Source: DATMNI01 sp035570275
GTDB lineage: Bacteria > Acidobacteriota > Terriglobia > Bryobacterales > Bryobacteraceae
Length of the DNA stretch: 13,809 nt
Assembly (NCBI GenBank): GCA_035570275.1
Contig: DATMNI010000330.1
Coordinates: forward strand, 1 to 13,809
Direction: 5' to 3'
The notes under the pieces are model-generated. The model did no database searches, had not been told where the DNA came from, and saw nothing but the letters and a program-made list of their open reading frames with translations. Positions within the stretch are counted from its first letter, which is position 1, and each line of letters begins with the position of its first letter. Position numbers and translations under genes: made by a program. This document shows, one piece after another, positions 1-6,098 of this stretch.

Positions 1-1
1 C

Positions 2-232
2 AACCACGACGTGCCGGGCGTGATCGGCCACGTCGGCACGGTGCTGGGAGCCAACCGGATCAACATCGCCAACTTCTCGCTAGGCCGCCGCGACTCCGCC
101 ACCGCACCCGGCGAACCGCTGGAGGCCGTGGCTCTGGTCTCCACCGACGAACTGGTGCCGGAGACTGTGCTGGCGCAATTGCGCGAGAACCCGGCCGTGA
201 AGTTCGCCAGGTCGGTGGAGTTCAGAGGGTGA
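2..232 (+). CDS. serA: D-3-phosphoglycerate dehydrogenase, C-terminal ACT domain (5' end outside window)
   Basis: The reading frame is open from the left edge and ends at TGA 230-232, so only about 76 C-terminal residues are visible. They read as the regulatory ACT domain of D-3-phosphoglycerate dehydrogenase, the first enzyme of serine synthesis (3-phosphoglycerate to 3-phosphohydroxypyruvate). Visible landmarks are NHDVPGVIGHVGTVLGANRI, then NIANFSLGR, then a beta-strand EAVALVSTD and the terminal stretch VKFARSVEF. The order 'D-x-PGVIG-x-VG ... INIA-x-F-x-LGR' is typical of SerA ACT domains, where serine can bind for feedback control. The catalytic and NAD-binding domains lie outside, so another ACT-bearing dehydrogenase of the same family cannot be fully excluded. 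It converges on the permease gene across an 82-bp gap. Confidence 0.8.
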   Translation, partial: NHDVPGVIGHVGTVLGANRINIANFSLGRRDSATAPGEPLEAVALVSTDELVPETVLAQLRENPAVKFARSVEFRG

Positions 233-256
233 GCGTGCTGCGGAAGTGGTACGCTC
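231..256 (+). terminator. weak stem-loop after serA
   Basis: A perfect 6-bp inverted repeat (GAGCGT 231-236, ACGCTC 251-256) with a 14-nt loop begins at the serA stop codon and lies in the gap between two convergent genes. Position suits a terminator, but the stem is short and no T-run follows. The rest of the gap to 314 shows nothing else. Confidence 0.2.
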
Positions 257-314
257 TACGTGTTTCTGAGGGGCAGGGCGCTGTGCCAAATAATGTGCGC
301 GGCTTTAGTGATGG

Positions 315-2696
315 TCAGTCCTGCCGCAACGCCTCTGTGGGGTGCAGGCGTGTAGCACGGAACGCAGGGCCGATGGAGGCGCCCAAGCCCGCAATGAGCA
401 GTAATACACATGCCATCACGAGCGCTACCGGATCGTTGTGCCGAACTCCGTAAAGCTGAGACGCCAAAAGCTGCGTCAATTCCAGCGCGCCGGCCATACC
501 TGCGAGCACGCCGATCAGTACATCTGTAACGCCCTGCCTCAGCACCATGAGAAGCACGTCCCGGCGCTGCGCGCCCAGCGCCATCCGCAATCCGAACTCA
601 CGCAGCCGGCGCTGTACTCCATACGCGATCACCCCATAAACGCCCACAGTCGCCACGACGAGAGCGATCAGGGCAAAGGAGCTGAACAAGATCATATAGA
701 AGCGCGGCCGTGCGACTGATTGAGCAAGTTTTTCGGTCATCAATTGCATATCGGCCACAGAGTGGTTGATCGCTTCAGCCCGCAACACCGCTCGAAGCGA
801 GGGAACCGCCAGGCGCGGGTCGCCTTGCGTCTTAACAGCCAGCATTGTGCCGTGCTCAGCGAAGAAGTCCTGCGTGTAGGGCCGGTATAACTCTTCCCTT
901 GGTTCAGTCGCCAGGTTCGACTGGCGGACTCCACCAACTACACCGATTACCACCGTCCATTCGGGCCTGCCATCCGTAAATCCCGTCGCCAGGCGCTTTC
1001 CGATAGGGTCTTCTCCGGGCCAATATCTCCTGGCGGCAACATCGTTCAGGATTGCCACTCCCGGCGCGCTTGCCGTGTCTCCGTCATTGAAGTCTCGCCC
1101 GCGCAAGAGCGATATTCCCATGACACTGAAGTAACTTGGACTCACGGCCCGATACTGGACCGGTTGAGCCGAGTTCCTCTCAATATGATCGCTCTCGGGC
1201 GCCACGGTCGTGGTAGCCTCGACCGGCCCCAATGGAAGCACTGTTGTTAAGGCGGCAGCCCGGACAAACGGTACCTCCCGTACTTCATTCAGAACGGCAT
1301 GATAGTGGGCAGATAGAGACTCTCCCGCCTGTTCGCGCACGCTGGGTATCCAGATGGTAATTACACCCTCCGCCACAAAGCCGGGGTCAGTGCGCAACAG
1401 GTTCACAAAGCTACGTATCAGCAGACCGGAGCCGGCGACCAATATCACACAAAGGGCAACCTGAACGATGACGGCCATCCGTCTTATAGCCAAGATCCTC
1501 CGATCTCCGGCTAGCCCACGCGACGCCCGCTTGAGCGTGTCAGCCAATTCTACCCGGGACAACCGCCAGGCCGGCACGAGACCAAACGCAATTCCGGCAA
1601 CCAAACCCGCCGTCACATTGAAACAGAAAACCCAGCCATTAATGCTGGACTGGGAAAGCCGCGGCAAGACCGTGATGGTTTGAGGAAATGCAGCGATTGC
1701 ACGCACGCCAAGCCACGCGAGCAGCAAACCTACAGCCGCTCCAGACATGGCCAGCAGAACACTCTCCGCCAGCAGGTACCGAACGATTTCCCAGCGGGAG
1801 GCCCCTAGTGCGATTCTGAGCGCCGTATCTCTGGCTCGCTCAGTACCACGAGCGATCATGAGCCCGCCGACGTTAAAACATGCAATCGCCAGGACCGAGC
1901 ATACGGCTCCGAGGAGAACCCAGAGAATCCGTCGATATTGCCCTACGACAGCATCTTTGAGCCGCGTCACAGTGGGGCTCCAGCCCCGTAGATCATCGGA
2001 AAGGCGGCCGCCAGCGAGTTTGCCCAATCTGTCCAGGTCCGCGACCATAGCCGATTCCACCACCGCCGGCCGGCGGCGCACGAGCATGTCAAAACCGCCA
2101 GCGCTGTGATCGGCAAGCTCCTCCGTATTGAATCGCCAAGGCACCCACAGTTCGAAAATGCGATTCCTTGTCTCAAATCCGGCAGGCGTGATTCCGACGA
2201 TCGAATAGCTCTCTCCGTTCAGCGTGATCACACTGCCGACTACACCCGGGTCTCCTTTGTACCGCCGCTTCCAAAGGCTATAGCTAATGACCACTTGATC
2301 CGGCGCACCCGGTGTAAAGAGACGGCCCACGATGGGGGAACTCCCGAACACTCTCAATCCATCGCCGGCGAGGGCAAGACCAAAGACGCTCTCTGAACCT
2401 TGTGGCCCGGTAGTATTGAAGGTGCGAGTTCGCAGTAATACCGCAGACTCCAACGTCCGATTTTGCTCGCGGATCGCCTGAAATACAGCCGGCACTACCT
2501 GGGTCGGTCCATGCTCCGCCGTCACGCCGGATACTTCGTAGAGCCGGTCCGGCTCGGGGTAACCAAGTGGCTGGAACAGCACGGAGTACATCACGCTGAA
2601 CATGACTGTGCTGGATCCGATGCCAAAGGCCAGGACCGCGATGACTGAAAGCGCATATGTGGGATTTCGGAATACCAGCCGGATGAGAGACTTCAT
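315..2696 (-). CDS. ADOP-type (MacB/FtsX-like) permease
   Basis: A 793-residue membrane protein of the acidobacterial duplicated orphan permease (ADOP) type, related to MacB/FtsX permeases. Architecture seen in the translation: an N-terminal membrane segment (about residues 15-40), a periplasmic MacB-like domain (about 45-255), three membrane segments (about 260-375), a further segment near 410-435, a second periplasmic domain (about 440-660), and three closing membrane segments (about 665-785). The two halves each hold an FtsX core, with matching phrases ALRIALGASRWEIVRYLLAES and GLRMALGAQRRDVLLMVLRQ. Length about 800 matches the family. No ATPase gene is adjacent, as usual for this family, and no PadR-type regulator sits beside it here. 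The ATG start lacks a clear Shine-Dalgarno sequence. Substrate is unknown; export or envelope-related function is only inferred from MacB kinship. Confidence 0.88.
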   Translation of the reverse strand: MKSLIRLVFRNPTYALSVIAVLAFGIGSSTVMFSVMYSVLFQPLGYPEPDRLYEVSGVTAEHGPTQVVPAVFQAIREQNRTLESAVLLRTRTFNTTGPQGSESVFGLALAGDGLRVFGSSPIVGRLFTPGAPDQVVISYSLWKRRYKGDPGVVGSVITLNGESYSIVGITPAGFETRNRIFELWVPWRFNTEELADHSAGGFDMLVRRRPAVVESAMVADLDRLGKLAGGRLSDDLRGWSPTVTRLKDAVVGQYRRILWVLLGAVCSVLAIACFNVGGLMIARGTERARDTALRIALGASRWEIVRYLLAESVLLAMSGAAVGLLLAWLGVRAIAAFPQTITVLPRLSQSSINGWVFCFNVTAGLVAGIAFGLVPAWRLSRVELADTLKRASRGLAGDRRILAIRRMAVIVQVALCVILVAGSGLLIRSFVNLLRTDPGFVAEGVITIWIPSVREQAGESLSAHYHAVLNEVREVPFVRAAALTTVLPLGPVEATTTVAPESDHIERNSAQPVQYRAVSPSYFSVMGISLLRGRDFNDGDTASAPGVAILNDVAARRYWPGEDPIGKRLATGFTDGRPEWTVVIGVVGGVRQSNLATEPREELYRPYTQDFFAEHGTMLAVKTQGDPRLAVPSLRAVLRAEAINHSVADMQLMTEKLAQSVARPRFYMILFSSFALIALVVATVGVYGVIAYGVQRRLREFGLRMALGAQRRDVLLMVLRQGVTDVLIGVLAGMAGALELTQLLASQLYGVRHNDPVALVMACVLLLIAGLGASIGPAFRATRLHPTEALRQD

Positions 2697-2761
2697 ATCG
2701 TTGGCTGCCAGAATTTACCAGAATAGCATTGTTCCTGAGGTCTTTTTCATAGTTTGATAAG

Positions 2762-2778
2762 TGACGGCACACCCGTCA
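2762..2778. other. short perfect inverted repeat between divergently placed genes
   Basis: TGACGG (2762-2767) and CCGTCA (2773-2778) form a perfect 6-bp inverted repeat with a 5-nt loop. It lies downstream of the nucleotidyltransferase gene and upstream of the ADOP permease, both on the minus strand. It could act as a weak terminator for the former or an operator for the latter; neither can be decided. Nothing else stands out in 2697-2807. Confidence 0.25.
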
Positions 2779-2807
2779 AATCGTCCACACATCGGTCCGA
2801 TATCTAC

Positions 2808-3365
2808 TTATAGCCCGCGCAAGCGAACCAGTGTCTGCATGATCTCCGGCTGTTCCTTGACTTCGGCGAGGGGACGCAGTTGTTCCTCGATGTACCGCCA
2901 GTCGAGTTGGCTCTTATGCCGGCTCACCACAGTTTCGGCATCGTGGACATCCAAAGGGCGTGACGCAAACAGCTTCAGGACAACCAGGTCCTCGGCCGAG
3001 CATGTCCGGATCTCGAGGCCTGGCCCGAGGAAAAACGACGTTGCGCGGCTGACCACGCTCTCTTCGAACCGGAGCGCGCCGAGCGAAATGTCAATCCCCA
3101 CACCGCCCTGCGACTTGAGCAGAAGCACGCGATGGCGGATCGCAAACTCCCTGGCATTCTCGATTCGGGCTGCATAGGAATCGAGAAGAGGGTCAATGAA
3201 GCTGTCTTCCACACCAAAACCCGCCATCAGGGTGAGGTCAACATCCAGAGTGACGCGCGGCTCGCCCCACCTTTGGACGGCGATACCGCCGATGAAGCAG
3301 GAACGCCACCCTTGCTGATCGCAAAACGTTTGCAACTGACGGGCGGTCTCAAAGAGATCGATCAT
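2808..3365 (-). CDS. nucleotidyltransferase-fold protein, putative toxin of a two-gene module
   Basis: A 185-residue protein with a nucleotidyltransferase signature: FIGGIAVQRWGEPRVTLDVD, containing the GG pair at residues 26-27 and the DxD metal pair at 41 and 43, with a conserved Arg-x-Thr just before. A later SAEDLVVLKLFA segment matches the helix seen in AbiEii-like and related small nucleotidyltransferases. I chose ATG 3365 because it overlaps the upstream stop as ATGA (3362-3365); a start at 3386 in the same frame is possible. The tight coupling to the small upstream gene suggests a toxin-antitoxin or abortive-infection-type pair, with this as the enzyme. In AbiEii-type systems such enzymes modify tRNA, but target and activity here are inference. 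An unassigned housekeeping nucleotidyltransferase is the alternative. Confidence 0.75.
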   Translation of the reverse strand: MIDLFETARQLQTFCDQQGWRSCFIGGIAVQRWGEPRVTLDVDLTLMAGFGVEDSFIDPLLDSYAARIENAREFAIRHRVLLLKSQGGVGIDISLGALRFEESVVSRATSFFLGPGLEIRTCSAEDLVVLKLFASRPLDVHDAETVVSRHKSQLDWRYIEEQLRPLAEVKEQPEIMQTLVRLRGL

Positions 3366-3586
3366 CGGTCGAGTTTGGCGAACCACCCCTGCATCTCGAC
3401 CAATCCCGAGGAGGGCCGAGGCGGCATTTCCCGCACCGCATGGTTAAAGGCGCATTCCAGCATTGCCAACACCTCCACATTGTCGGCCTGCTGGATCTCC
3501 CGGCCCCGAATGGCTTCGAGCACCGGGCCTGCCTCCCTCCAGGTAGCGACCCAACGCCGCATTAGTTCGCGTTCGCGTTCTTCCAT
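3362..3586 (-). CDS. small Trp-rich protein coupled to nucleotidyltransferase, putative antitoxin
   Basis: A 74-residue protein, charged and mainly helical in appearance, with no membrane segment. It starts at ATG 3584-3586 with GAGGG about 11 nt upstream and ends in an ATGA overlap with the nucleotidyltransferase start, so the pair is almost certainly co-translated. Landmarks are WVATWREAGPVLEAIRGREI and a C-terminal SSGLVEMQGWFAKL. From memory, small proteins with similar 'W-x-x-AGP-x-LE-x-IR' and 'SSGLVE-QxWF' phrases precede nucleotidyltransferase genes in other bacteria, so it is likely the cognate partner. No DNA-binding motif is obvious, so an antitoxin or chaperone role is inferred from size, order and overlap alone. 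Confidence 0.7.
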   Translation of the reverse strand: MEERERELMRRWVATWREAGPVLEAIRGREIQQADNVEVLAMLECAFNHAVREMPPRPSSGLVEMQGWFAKLDR

Positions 3587-3651
3587 GGCTCGATTATCCC
3601 TCGTGCGTGCCAGGCCGTGCAGGTGAACCCGGCGGTCACTCTGCGAGCCGG

Positions 3652-3657
3652 TATACT
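3652..3657 (+). promoter_or_regulatory. -10-like hexamer TATACT upstream of antitoxin-like gene
   Basis: TATACT differs from the TATAAT consensus by one base and lies 30 bp before ATG 3688, leaving room for a short leader with a purine-rich ribosome site (GAAAGAGAG, about 3674-3682). No convincing -35 element at 16-18 bp spacing. The reverse strand of the same site reads TAGTAT and could serve the divergent gene at 3586. Confidence 0.35.
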
Positions 3658-3687
3658 AGAGTCGTTAACAATCGAAAGAGAGCAATC

Positions 3688-3927
3688 ATGAGTGAGTTGG
3701 ATCGGCTGCATGAGATCATCGACAGCTTGCCTCCGCGGCAAGTCCAAGCTCTACTCACTCTTTTGGAAACGCCTGCGCCACTCAGCGCAGACCAGTTCCC
3801 GACCCTTCTCGCGGATGCTTCCGAAGAAGATGTGGACGATGAAACCGCCGCACGCATAGTGGCCGCCGAAGCCGAACCCGGAGAGAGCATTACTCACGAA
3901 CAATTGAAGCAGCGGCTGGGTCTGTGA
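3688..3927 (+). CDS. orphan antitoxin-like small protein
   Basis: A 79-residue acidic protein. I chose ATG 3688 over the in-frame codon at 3607 because a purine-rich ribosome site lies just before it and the N-terminus LDRLHEIIDSLPPRQVQALLTL then begins as a compact helix pair. The middle is rich in Asp/Glu and the C-terminus ESITHEQLKQRLGL resembles the tail 'G-x-x-x-SHEEV-x-x-x-FGL' common in small antitoxins paired with ParE/RelE-family toxins. The stop overlaps a GTG as GTGA (3924-3927), the usual antitoxin-toxin junction, but the frame that begins there runs at once into the end of the VWFA gene. Thus the partner toxin seems lost. Family assignment rests on these short similarities. Confidence 0.65.
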   Translation: MSELDRLHEIIDSLPPRQVQALLTLLETPAPLSADQFPTLLADASEEDVDDETAARIVAAEAEPGESITHEQLKQRLGL

Positions 3928-3953
3928 TTCGCGGACTGGTCTACAGGCCGGCC
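3924..3953 (+). pseudogene. 5' remnant of a ParE/RelE-like toxin gene
   Basis: Starting from GTG 3924, which overlaps the antitoxin stop by four bases, the frame reads VIRGLVYRPA before reaching the oppositely oriented stop of the VWFA gene at 3954. ParE/RelE toxins often start with a short strand followed by '(V/F)(Y/F/T)RPA', so these ten codons fit the start of such a toxin. The rest of the frame to 4379 is antisense of the VWFA gene and shows no toxin-like sequence. Ten codons are too few for certainty. Confidence 0.35.
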
Positions 3954-5075
3954 TTACCGGACGTTAGACAGCCAGTAGCCAGGCCGGGTTTGCGTCTTCT
4001 TTACTTCGGGGGCGCCGGAAACCGCGACCTGAATTTCGTGGAAACCGCCTTCGTCCATGTTATTGGGGGTATAGCTCACCAGGTATTGGCTGTGCAGTTC
4101 GGCGCCGATCTTCTGGACGGCTTCCTGCAAGCCCCGCTGCTTGTAGAAACTGAACTCGCTGCCACCGGTTCCCTTGGTGAAGGCTTCCACCGGGTTGTCC
4201 TTGAAGATGGCCTTCACGTCCTTGAAAATCTCCACCATCATGGGGATGAACTCGGCGCGTCCGCCGTTGGTTCCGTAGGTTTGCTGCACCGAGGTGGGAG
4301 TGGATGCCACGCCGCCGGGCAACGGGTGCATCGCCGGCGGCAGGTTATCCGTCCGGCCCACCGGCTGCGGCGCCGCTAACGTGGTCACGAAGCGCGGCAT
4401 GTCCACGCCGTAAAACATCACATTGGCAAACTGCAGGTCGAGCAGGGCCTCGCGCAGGCGGGTTTCGCTTCCCAGGTCACGCGTCTCGCCGATCATCATA
4501 ATGATGCGGCGGCGGTCCTTGGGCCGCGTTTTCAGCATGCGGGTACCTTCGTCGATGGCGTCCACCATACGGTTGGACGTGCTGCCGCCGTAGGTGTTCA
4601 GCTTCTTTACCGACTCCGTGATCTTGTCGGCCTCATTAGTGAAGGGCTGCAGCACGCGCACCCGCGAATCGTACGCGATGACCGCCGCTTCGCCCTGGTC
4701 GCCGATGATTACCGGCGCGATCATGACCCCGATCCGCCGCACTTCCGGCATCAGCGATTCCACGTGCTGATTGGCCTGAATGCAGATCACCAGCGAGATC
4801 GGCAGGTAAGAAACGTCCACGTGAATGTTCTGTTCCTTGCCGTTGTCGAACAGGTGGAACTGTTCGGGCTGCAAGCCGCTGACGTACTGTCCGTCACGGT
4901 CGAAAACCATGACGGGAGCCTGCACTTCGCTGACCCCCGACCTGAAGACCGCGGATGGTTCCTGCGCCGATTCTGGCTGCGCTGCCGGTATTTGGGCAGG
5001 CGGTCGCTGGGCAGGCGGTTGCTGCTGCCCAGCCAGCAGTCCGGTGAGAAGGCTCGCGATGAGAATTCGATGCAT
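3954..5075 (-). CDS. secreted VWFA-related protein (acidobacterial family) with altered MIDAS
   Basis: A 373-residue protein with an N-terminal signal peptide (about 1-16, hydrophobic ASLLTGLLAG), a Gln/Pro/Ala-rich linker (17-40), and a von Willebrand factor A-like domain from about residue 50. It resembles the VWFA-related proteins abundant in Acidobacteria: an opening strand VQAPVMVFDRDGQYVSGL, then FHLFDNGKEQ, the core strand LVICIQANQHV, a later YGGSTSNRMVDAI, and RRIIMMIGETRD. The metal-binding DxSxS motif is replaced by Q-A-N-Q-H (residues 100-104), so normal MIDAS metal binding is doubtful. ATG is preceded by AGGA five bases upstream. It starts 10 bp after the mogA stop on the same strand, so it is probably the last gene of the Moco operon. 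Role unknown; likely an envelope or secreted binding protein. Confidence 0.82.
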   Translation of the reverse strand: MHRILIASLLTGLLAGQQQPPAQRPPAQIPAAQPESAQEPSAVFRSGVSEVQAPVMVFDRDGQYVSGLQPEQFHLFDNGKEQNIHVDVSYLPISLVICIQANQHVESLMPEVRRIGVMIAPVIIGDQGEAAVIAYDSRVRVLQPFTNEADKITESVKKLNTYGGSTSNRMVDAIDEGTRMLKTRPKDRRRIIMMIGETRDLGSETRLREALLDLQFANVMFYGVDMPRFVTTLAAPQPVGRTDNLPPAMHPLPGGVASTPTSVQQTYGTNGGRAEFIPMMVEIFKDVKAIFKDNPVEAFTKGTGGSEFSFYKQRGLQEAVQKIGAELHSQYLVSYTPNNMDEGGFHEIQVAVSGAPEVKKTQTRPGYWLSNVR

Positions 5076-5085
5076 ACCTATCCTG

Positions 5086-5574
5086 TCAGGCAGGCGCGTG
5101 TTCAGTCCGGCCTCTCAGCAGATCTAGCACGTGTGGCACCAATTCAATGATAGCATCCAGGGACTGTAGCGCACCCTTCGGAGAGCCCGGAAGGTTGACG
5201 ATCAACACAAGGCCGCGGGTTCCGGCCAGCGACCGGGAAAGTACCGCCAGCGGTGTGGATTCGCGGCCGCGGGCGCGCATGAGTTCGCCCAGCCCCGGTA
5301 TTTCCCGGTCCAGAATGGCGCGGGTGGCTTCGGGTGTCACATCGCGCGGTGCCACGCCGGTGCCGCCGGTGGTGAAGATGGCGGCGACCTGGCCACCATC
5401 TGCCAGCGCGGCCAGACGGGCGCTGATTTCGGCCGCCTCGTCGGCAATCACTTCCACCACCGGGACGCTCCAGCCCAGTTGTTCCAGCCGTTCACGCACG
5501 GCCGGGCCGGAGCGGTCGGCGCGCGTCCCTGCGCTGGCGGAATCGCTGATGGTGAGTACCGCGGCCTTAGTCAT
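5086..5574 (-). CDS. mog: molybdopterin adenylyltransferase (MogA/MoaB family)
   Basis: A 162-residue protein of the MoaB/Mog family, which adenylylates molybdopterin with ATP to give MPT-AMP before molybdate insertion. Visible motifs: SDSAS near residues 10-14, the nucleotide/pterin-binding TTGGTGVAPRDVTPEAT (68-84), and NLPGSPKG (127-134). Length fits single-domain bacterial Mog/MoaB. Its ATG overlaps the moaC stop as ATGA (5571-5574), showing translational coupling. The MoeA encoded two genes upstream catalyses the next step, so the pair likely acts in sequence in the cytoplasm. MoaB versus MogA cannot be separated by sequence reading alone, but in bacteria lacking a second copy this protein does the adenylylation. 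Confidence 0.9.
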   Translation of the reverse strand: MTKAAVLTISDSASAGTRADRSGPAVRERLEQLGWSVPVVEVIADEAAEISARLAALADGGQVAAIFTTGGTGVAPRDVTPEATRAILDREIPGLGELMRARGRESTPLAVLSRSLAGTRGLVLIVNLPGSPKGALQSLDAIIELVPHVLDLLRGRTEHAPA

Positions 5575-6098
5575 GTGGCACCGGAAAATCGCCGCGTTGG
5601 AACGTCGCCCCGCCGTACAATCGCCGCGCCCAAATCGCCGCGGTGAAAATCGCCGCTCTTGCCGCCGGTTTTCTCCAGCAGATACAGGTCCTGAATTTCA
5701 ATCGATTTGTCGAGCGCCTTGGTCATGTCATAAACCGTCAGCGCCGCCACCGCGGCGGCCGTCAGTGCCTCCATTTCGACACCGGTCTGCGCCGTGGTGG
5801 TGGCGCTGGCAATAATCCGCACTCCGCCGGCTTCCAGCGTTACCTCCACATCGGCGTGGCTCAGCATCAGCGGATGGCATAGAGGAATTAGTTCGGAGGT
5901 TCGCTTGGCGGCGCCGATGCCGGCGATGCGGGCAATCTCCAGCGGGTTGCCCTTGGGGTTCGCCGGAAGCTTCTTGAGGACCGCGCGCGAGATCTTCACG
6001 AAGGCGTGCGCCCGCGCGGTGCGCCGCGTTTCCTGCTTGGCCGAGACGTCCACCATGCGGGGACTGCCGGCCTGGTCGTAATGCGAGAGTTTTTTCAC
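5571..6098 (-). CDS. moaC: cyclic pyranopterin monophosphate synthase MoaC
   Basis: A 175-residue protein matching MoaC, which converts 3',8-cyclo-7,8-dihydro-GTP to cyclic pyranopterin monophosphate early in molybdenum cofactor synthesis. Motifs seen: MVDVSAK (15-21), KRTSELIPLCHPL (65-77), TGVEMEALTA (105-114), TVYDMTKALDKS (121-132, carrying the catalytic Asp/Lys), and GGKSGD (145-150). The start is GTG (6096-6098), overlapping the moeA stop as GTGA. After GGKSGD, where MoaC usually ends within a few residues, there is an extra tail of about 25 residues (FHRGDLGAAIVRRGDVPTRR...) encoded by a cluster of repeated AATCGCCGC units, so the tail may be a recent expansion or read-through of former intergenic DNA. 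Acts in the cytoplasm, as a hexamer in known homologues. Confidence 0.93.
   Translation of the reverse strand: MKKLSHYDQAGSPRMVDVSAKQETRRTARAHAFVKISRAVLKKLPANPKGNPLEIARIAGIGAAKRTSELIPLCHPLMLSHADVEVTLEAGGVRIIASATTTAQTGVEMEALTAAAVAALTVYDMTKALDKSIEIQDLYLLEKTGGKSGDFHRGDLGAAIVRRGDVPTRRFSGAT
5587..5656. repeat. cluster of AATCGCCGC(G) direct repeats in moaC 3' end
   Basis: The unit AATCGCCGC, usually followed by G, occurs four times within 70 bp, at 5587, 5619, 5633 and 5648 (plus strand). It encodes the C-terminal tail of MoaC beyond the conserved GGKSGD motif. Spacing is irregular (32, 14, 15 bp), so this is not a clean tandem array; slippage expansion is one explanation. Confidence 0.6.

Noticed and set aside
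5587..5656. CRISPR array in the AATCGCCGC repeats
   Set aside because: Units are 9-10 bp with irregular spacing inside a coding frame; no 24-40 bp repeats or uniform spacers exist.
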